Part shown: positions 5,491 to 7,238 of the stretch, in pieces
Layout of the letters: each line of letters starts with the position of its first letter
Position numbering within the stretch: position 1 is the first letter of the stretch
NCBI GenBank assembly: GCA_964639225.1
Contig: CAZXCK010000176.1
Location: forward strand, 1-7,238
Direction of reading: 5' to 3'
From: CAZXCK01 sp964639225
GTDB lineage: Bacteria; Chloroflexota; Anaerolineae; Aggregatilineales; Phototrophicaceae
Length of the DNA stretch: 7,238 bases
Translations under genes and position numbers: made by a program
Notes under the pieces: model-generated
Databases searched by the model: none
Told to the model about the DNA's origin: nothing
The model's input: only the letters and a program-made list of their open reading frames with translations

Positions 5491-6942
5491 CTACCGCTGG
5501 CGCAGCTCAAGTTGCAGCGCGTTGATGTTGGCGGCGGCGTCATCCAGGGCGGTCTGGGCAGCCTGCGAACGCGCCGACATAATGCCCAGCGCCGCCGGCT
5601 GATCGCCCGCGTCACAGGCGGCGGCGAAATCGGCCCAGGCGTCACGCAGCAGCGCCAACCCCAGATTGACCTGCATCTGCGCGCTGTTGAGCAGCGGCTC
5701 TTCCTGCAACAGCAGTTCCGGCGTCACCTGATAATCATCCGGGACGTCCGGCGGCGGCAGGCGGCAGCCATCGGTGACACCGGCCCGGCGAATGTCGTCG
5801 ATGTACTGCGTCAGCAGCGTGTTAGCGCCGCGCTGCTCGTTTACCGTGCTGATGATGCCAGTCAACTGGCGCAGATGCCCGCTGATGACTTCCGGCGCGA
5901 TGGTCGGCGTAGGGGTGATGGTGGGCGGCTCTGGCGTGTCGGTCACGATGTCTTCGGGCCGTGTCGTCGGTGTGGCCGTCGGGATGACCGCCACGTTGAG
6001 ATCGTTCTCTATGTTGATGACCGCATCCAGGATGCTGCGCAGTTCACCGTCAATACCGGTCAGCGCCTCAAGCTGTGTACCGGCCAGCGCCGCCGTCATG
6101 GTGCCGTCGTTGCTGCAGGCTTCGCTGCGTACCAGGCGCACGCCGCTGATGCGGTCGATCTGCGCGTTGGCGCGATTGGCGATAATCTCGATGTTGGGAT
6201 GGGCGGCAGCCACGGCTGGCGGTAATTCAACCGGCTGCGGATTGAAGAAGTTCAGATCGCAGTGGAACGCGCCGCCTGCTTGTACAGTGGTGAACTCTCC
6301 GCGTAACATACCGGCGTCGGCGTTGATGCCGGTCAGCCGGTCGCGAACCTGACTCAGCGCATTGAGCGTCTGCGTCGTCTCCGCTGCCAGGTTGTCGGCA
6401 TGGGTGGGCGCGACGGCGTTCGCCAGCAGATCGGGCGGCGGGCTGTCGTCGCGCATCAGCGACAGGTTAAACGCCACCAGACCGGCCAGCGTCAGCATCA
6501 ACAGCAGCGCGATTCCCAGCAGCGCACGGGTAGGAATGGACTTGCGCCTGCCGGTCGCGCCGTTAAGCGCGATATCCACCATCAGTTCACTGACGAAAGC
6601 GTTATCCTCGCTTTCCAGCGCCATCTCGACCGATTCGCCCGGCTCGCGTTCGATGGCTTCGTCCAGCGCTTTGAACTGGCCCAGCGCATAGGTGCAGGCC
6701 CGTCGCAGGGGGGCGTTGCTCCGCTCGCGTTTGTACACATAGACCAGCCCCTCGATAGCCTGCGGCGCGCCGGATTCACCCAGCCACTGGGCCGCCTTCA
6801 CCCGGCGCTCGGTAGACGGCTTGCGCGATTTCAGGATTTTGATCTGCTTGTTGACGCGCGCCTCAAACGCCGCGAAGCGCTGCGCGTTGTCGTTATCGTC
6901 GTCTGCGATGTCGTATTCGTCGAAAATGTCAGCTTTTGCCAT
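5491..6942 (-). CDS. Single-pass membrane protein: HEAT-like cytoplasmic part, duplicated extracytoplasmic domain
   Basis: The 483-residue product has a very acidic N-terminus (residues 5-19, with DEYDIADDDND), a helical region near 43-98 resembling HEAT repeats (RRVKAAQWLGESGAPQAIEG, then LRRACTYALGQFKALDEAI), a basic GRRK at 131-134 and one membrane segment at 139-161. With no signal peptide, the N-terminus should be inside and the rest outside. The outer part looks like two related helical halves, about 185-316 and 352-483, joined by a Thr/Pro-rich linker (319-350). Each half has a pair of cysteines at similar spacing (C228/C276 and C393/C443), suggesting one disulfide each. Function is unknown; a scaffold or sensor role at the membrane is only a guess. 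No catalytic motif was seen. No strong ribosome site precedes the ATG at 6942. The gene is convergent with the transport operon and probably unrelated to it. Confidence 0.85.
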   Translation of the reverse strand: MAKADIFDEYDIADDDNDNAQRFAAFEARVNKQIKILKSRKPSTERRVKAAQWLGESGAPQAIEGLVYVYKRERSNAPLRRACTYALGQFKALDEAIEREPGESVEMALESEDNAFVSELMVDIALNGATGRRKSIPTRALLGIALLLMLTLAGLVAFNLSLMRDDSPPPDLLANAVAPTHADNLAAETTQTLNALSQVRDRLTGINADAGMLRGEFTTVQAGGAFHCDLNFFNPQPVELPPAVAAAHPNIEIIANRANAQIDRISGVRLVRSEACSNDGTMTAALAGTQLEALTGIDGELRSILDAVINIENDLNVAVIPTATPTTRPEDIVTDTPEPPTITPTPTIAPEVISGHLRQLTGIISTVNEQRGANTLLTQYIDDIRRAGVTDGCRLPPPDVPDDYQVTPELLLQEEPLLNSAQMQVNLGLALLRDAWADFAAACDAGDQPAALGIMSARSQAAQTALDDAAANINALQLELRQR

Positions 6943-7117
6943 CGTTCGGACCGTCGCCTGGTATCGTATGCGGTCTTTGCCTCTCTTCCATCATAATCCA
7001 TGATAGGCACATCTGAGCGTTAATACTGGCGCGATGATGATCTGAACACGCCAACAGGCGACTGCGCTATACTATTGATATAAACGGAATCCACTTGTCC
7101 CGAAATGAGGTGCCTTC
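6943..7117. promoter_or_regulatory. Divergent intergenic region before the probable proline dehydrogenase gene
   Basis: These 175 bases separate the minus-strand membrane-protein gene from the plus-strand gene at 7118. Rightward, TATACT at 7068-7073 is a good -10 candidate; its extended form TATACTAT also occurs at 940-947 before the transport operon. A convincing -35 is lacking (CTGAAC at 7042-7047 is too far, about 20 nt). A GAGGTG ribosome site (7107-7112) lies 5 nt before the ATG. Leftward, TATGAT on the minus strand (plus 6990-6995) is a possible -10. A small dyad, ATCAT (6990-6994) and ATGAT (7000-7004), overlaps it. No gene is visible here. Confidence 0.5.
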
Positions 7118-7238
7118 ATGCTGCGACGACTGCTGTTGTATCTCTCCGAAGCGGGTTGGATGCGAACACTGATGGCGCGCTTCTGGCTGGCGCGGCGGGT
7201 GGCGCGGCGCTTTGTGGCCGGGGAGACGCTCGACGAGG
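7118..7238 (+). CDS. Probable proline dehydrogenase (N-terminal fragment)
   Basis: Forty codons and one extra base are present before the right edge, with no stop. The start at 7118 is supported by GAGGTG at 7107-7112. The fragment opens MLRRLLLYLSEAGWMRTLMA and ends with ARRFVAGETLDE. A hydrophobic-basic helix followed by R-F-V-A-G-E is the usual N-terminus of the short, monofunctional bacterial proline dehydrogenases, which oxidise proline to pyrroline-5-carboxylate with FAD. The catalytic barrel would lie beyond the window, so the call rests on this short motif only. It is divergent from the membrane-protein gene and has no visible link to the transport operon. Confidence 0.6.
   Translation, partial: MLRRLLLYLSEAGWMRTLMARFWLARRVARRFVAGETLDE

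Noticed and set aside
5920..5985. Thr/Pro-rich coding stretch as a tandem DNA repeat
   Set aside because: The bases do not repeat as a regular unit. The bias comes from a Thr/Pro-rich linker in the encoded protein (residues about 319-350).
5485..6996. Plus-strand open frames at 5485-6225 and 6400-6996 opposite the membrane-protein gene
   Set aside because: They give Arg/Gly-rich products without motifs, whereas the minus-strand frame has a membrane helix, a Thr/Pro linker and cysteine pairs.

Overview
This 7.2-kb, GC-rich window appears to come from a bacterial chromosome, most likely a member of Chloroflexota (Anaerolineae-like). That placement is inference. It rests on three features: a sugar-binding protein with a plain signal peptide ending in Ala-Gln-Asp and no lipobox cysteine, a membrane protein with a Thr/Pro-rich linker of the kind common in that phylum, and the overall codon and GC character. 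No rRNA, tRNA, mobile element, CRISPR array or phage gene was seen.

Layout. (1) Positions 1-848, minus strand: the first 282 codons of an alpha-helical protein, possibly ferritin-like, running off the left edge. (2) Positions 849-1011: a divergent control region with a candidate -10 element and two 8-bp palindromes exactly 20 bp apart. (3) Positions 1012-5424, plus strand: a four-gene operon encoding a family 1 sugar-binding protein, two MalFG/UgpAE-type permeases and a uroporphyrinogen-decarboxylase (URO-D) superfamily enzyme. A strong hairpin lies between the binding-protein gene and the first permease; the other junctions are 10 and 3 nt. No ATPase gene is present, so the transporter probably uses an ATPase encoded outside the window. 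(4) Positions 5456-5484: a 10-bp GC-rich hairpin between convergent genes, probably a terminator. (5) Positions 5491-6942, minus strand: a single-pass membrane protein with a short cytoplasmic HEAT-like region and what look like two diverged copies of one extracytoplasmic helical domain. (6) Positions 6943-7117: a second divergent intergenic region. (7) Positions 7118-7238, plus strand: the first 40 codons of a probable proline dehydrogenase.

How the genes may work together. The binding protein captures a sugar or sugar derivative outside the membrane and the two permeases carry it in. The URO-D-family enzyme is the only catabolic candidate in the operon. It has a His-x-Cys...Cys triad matching the zinc site of MtaA/CmuA-type methyltransferases and lacks the arginine-rich substrate loop of heme-pathway HemE, so it is more likely a methyl-transfer enzyme than a decarboxylase. 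The divergent helical-protein gene shares the control region and may belong to the same unit. The least explained items are the role of the URO-D-like protein beside a sugar importer, the function of the divergent protein, and the duplicated-domain membrane protein. I did not find clear evidence of a wholly new defence, mobile or RNA-based system.
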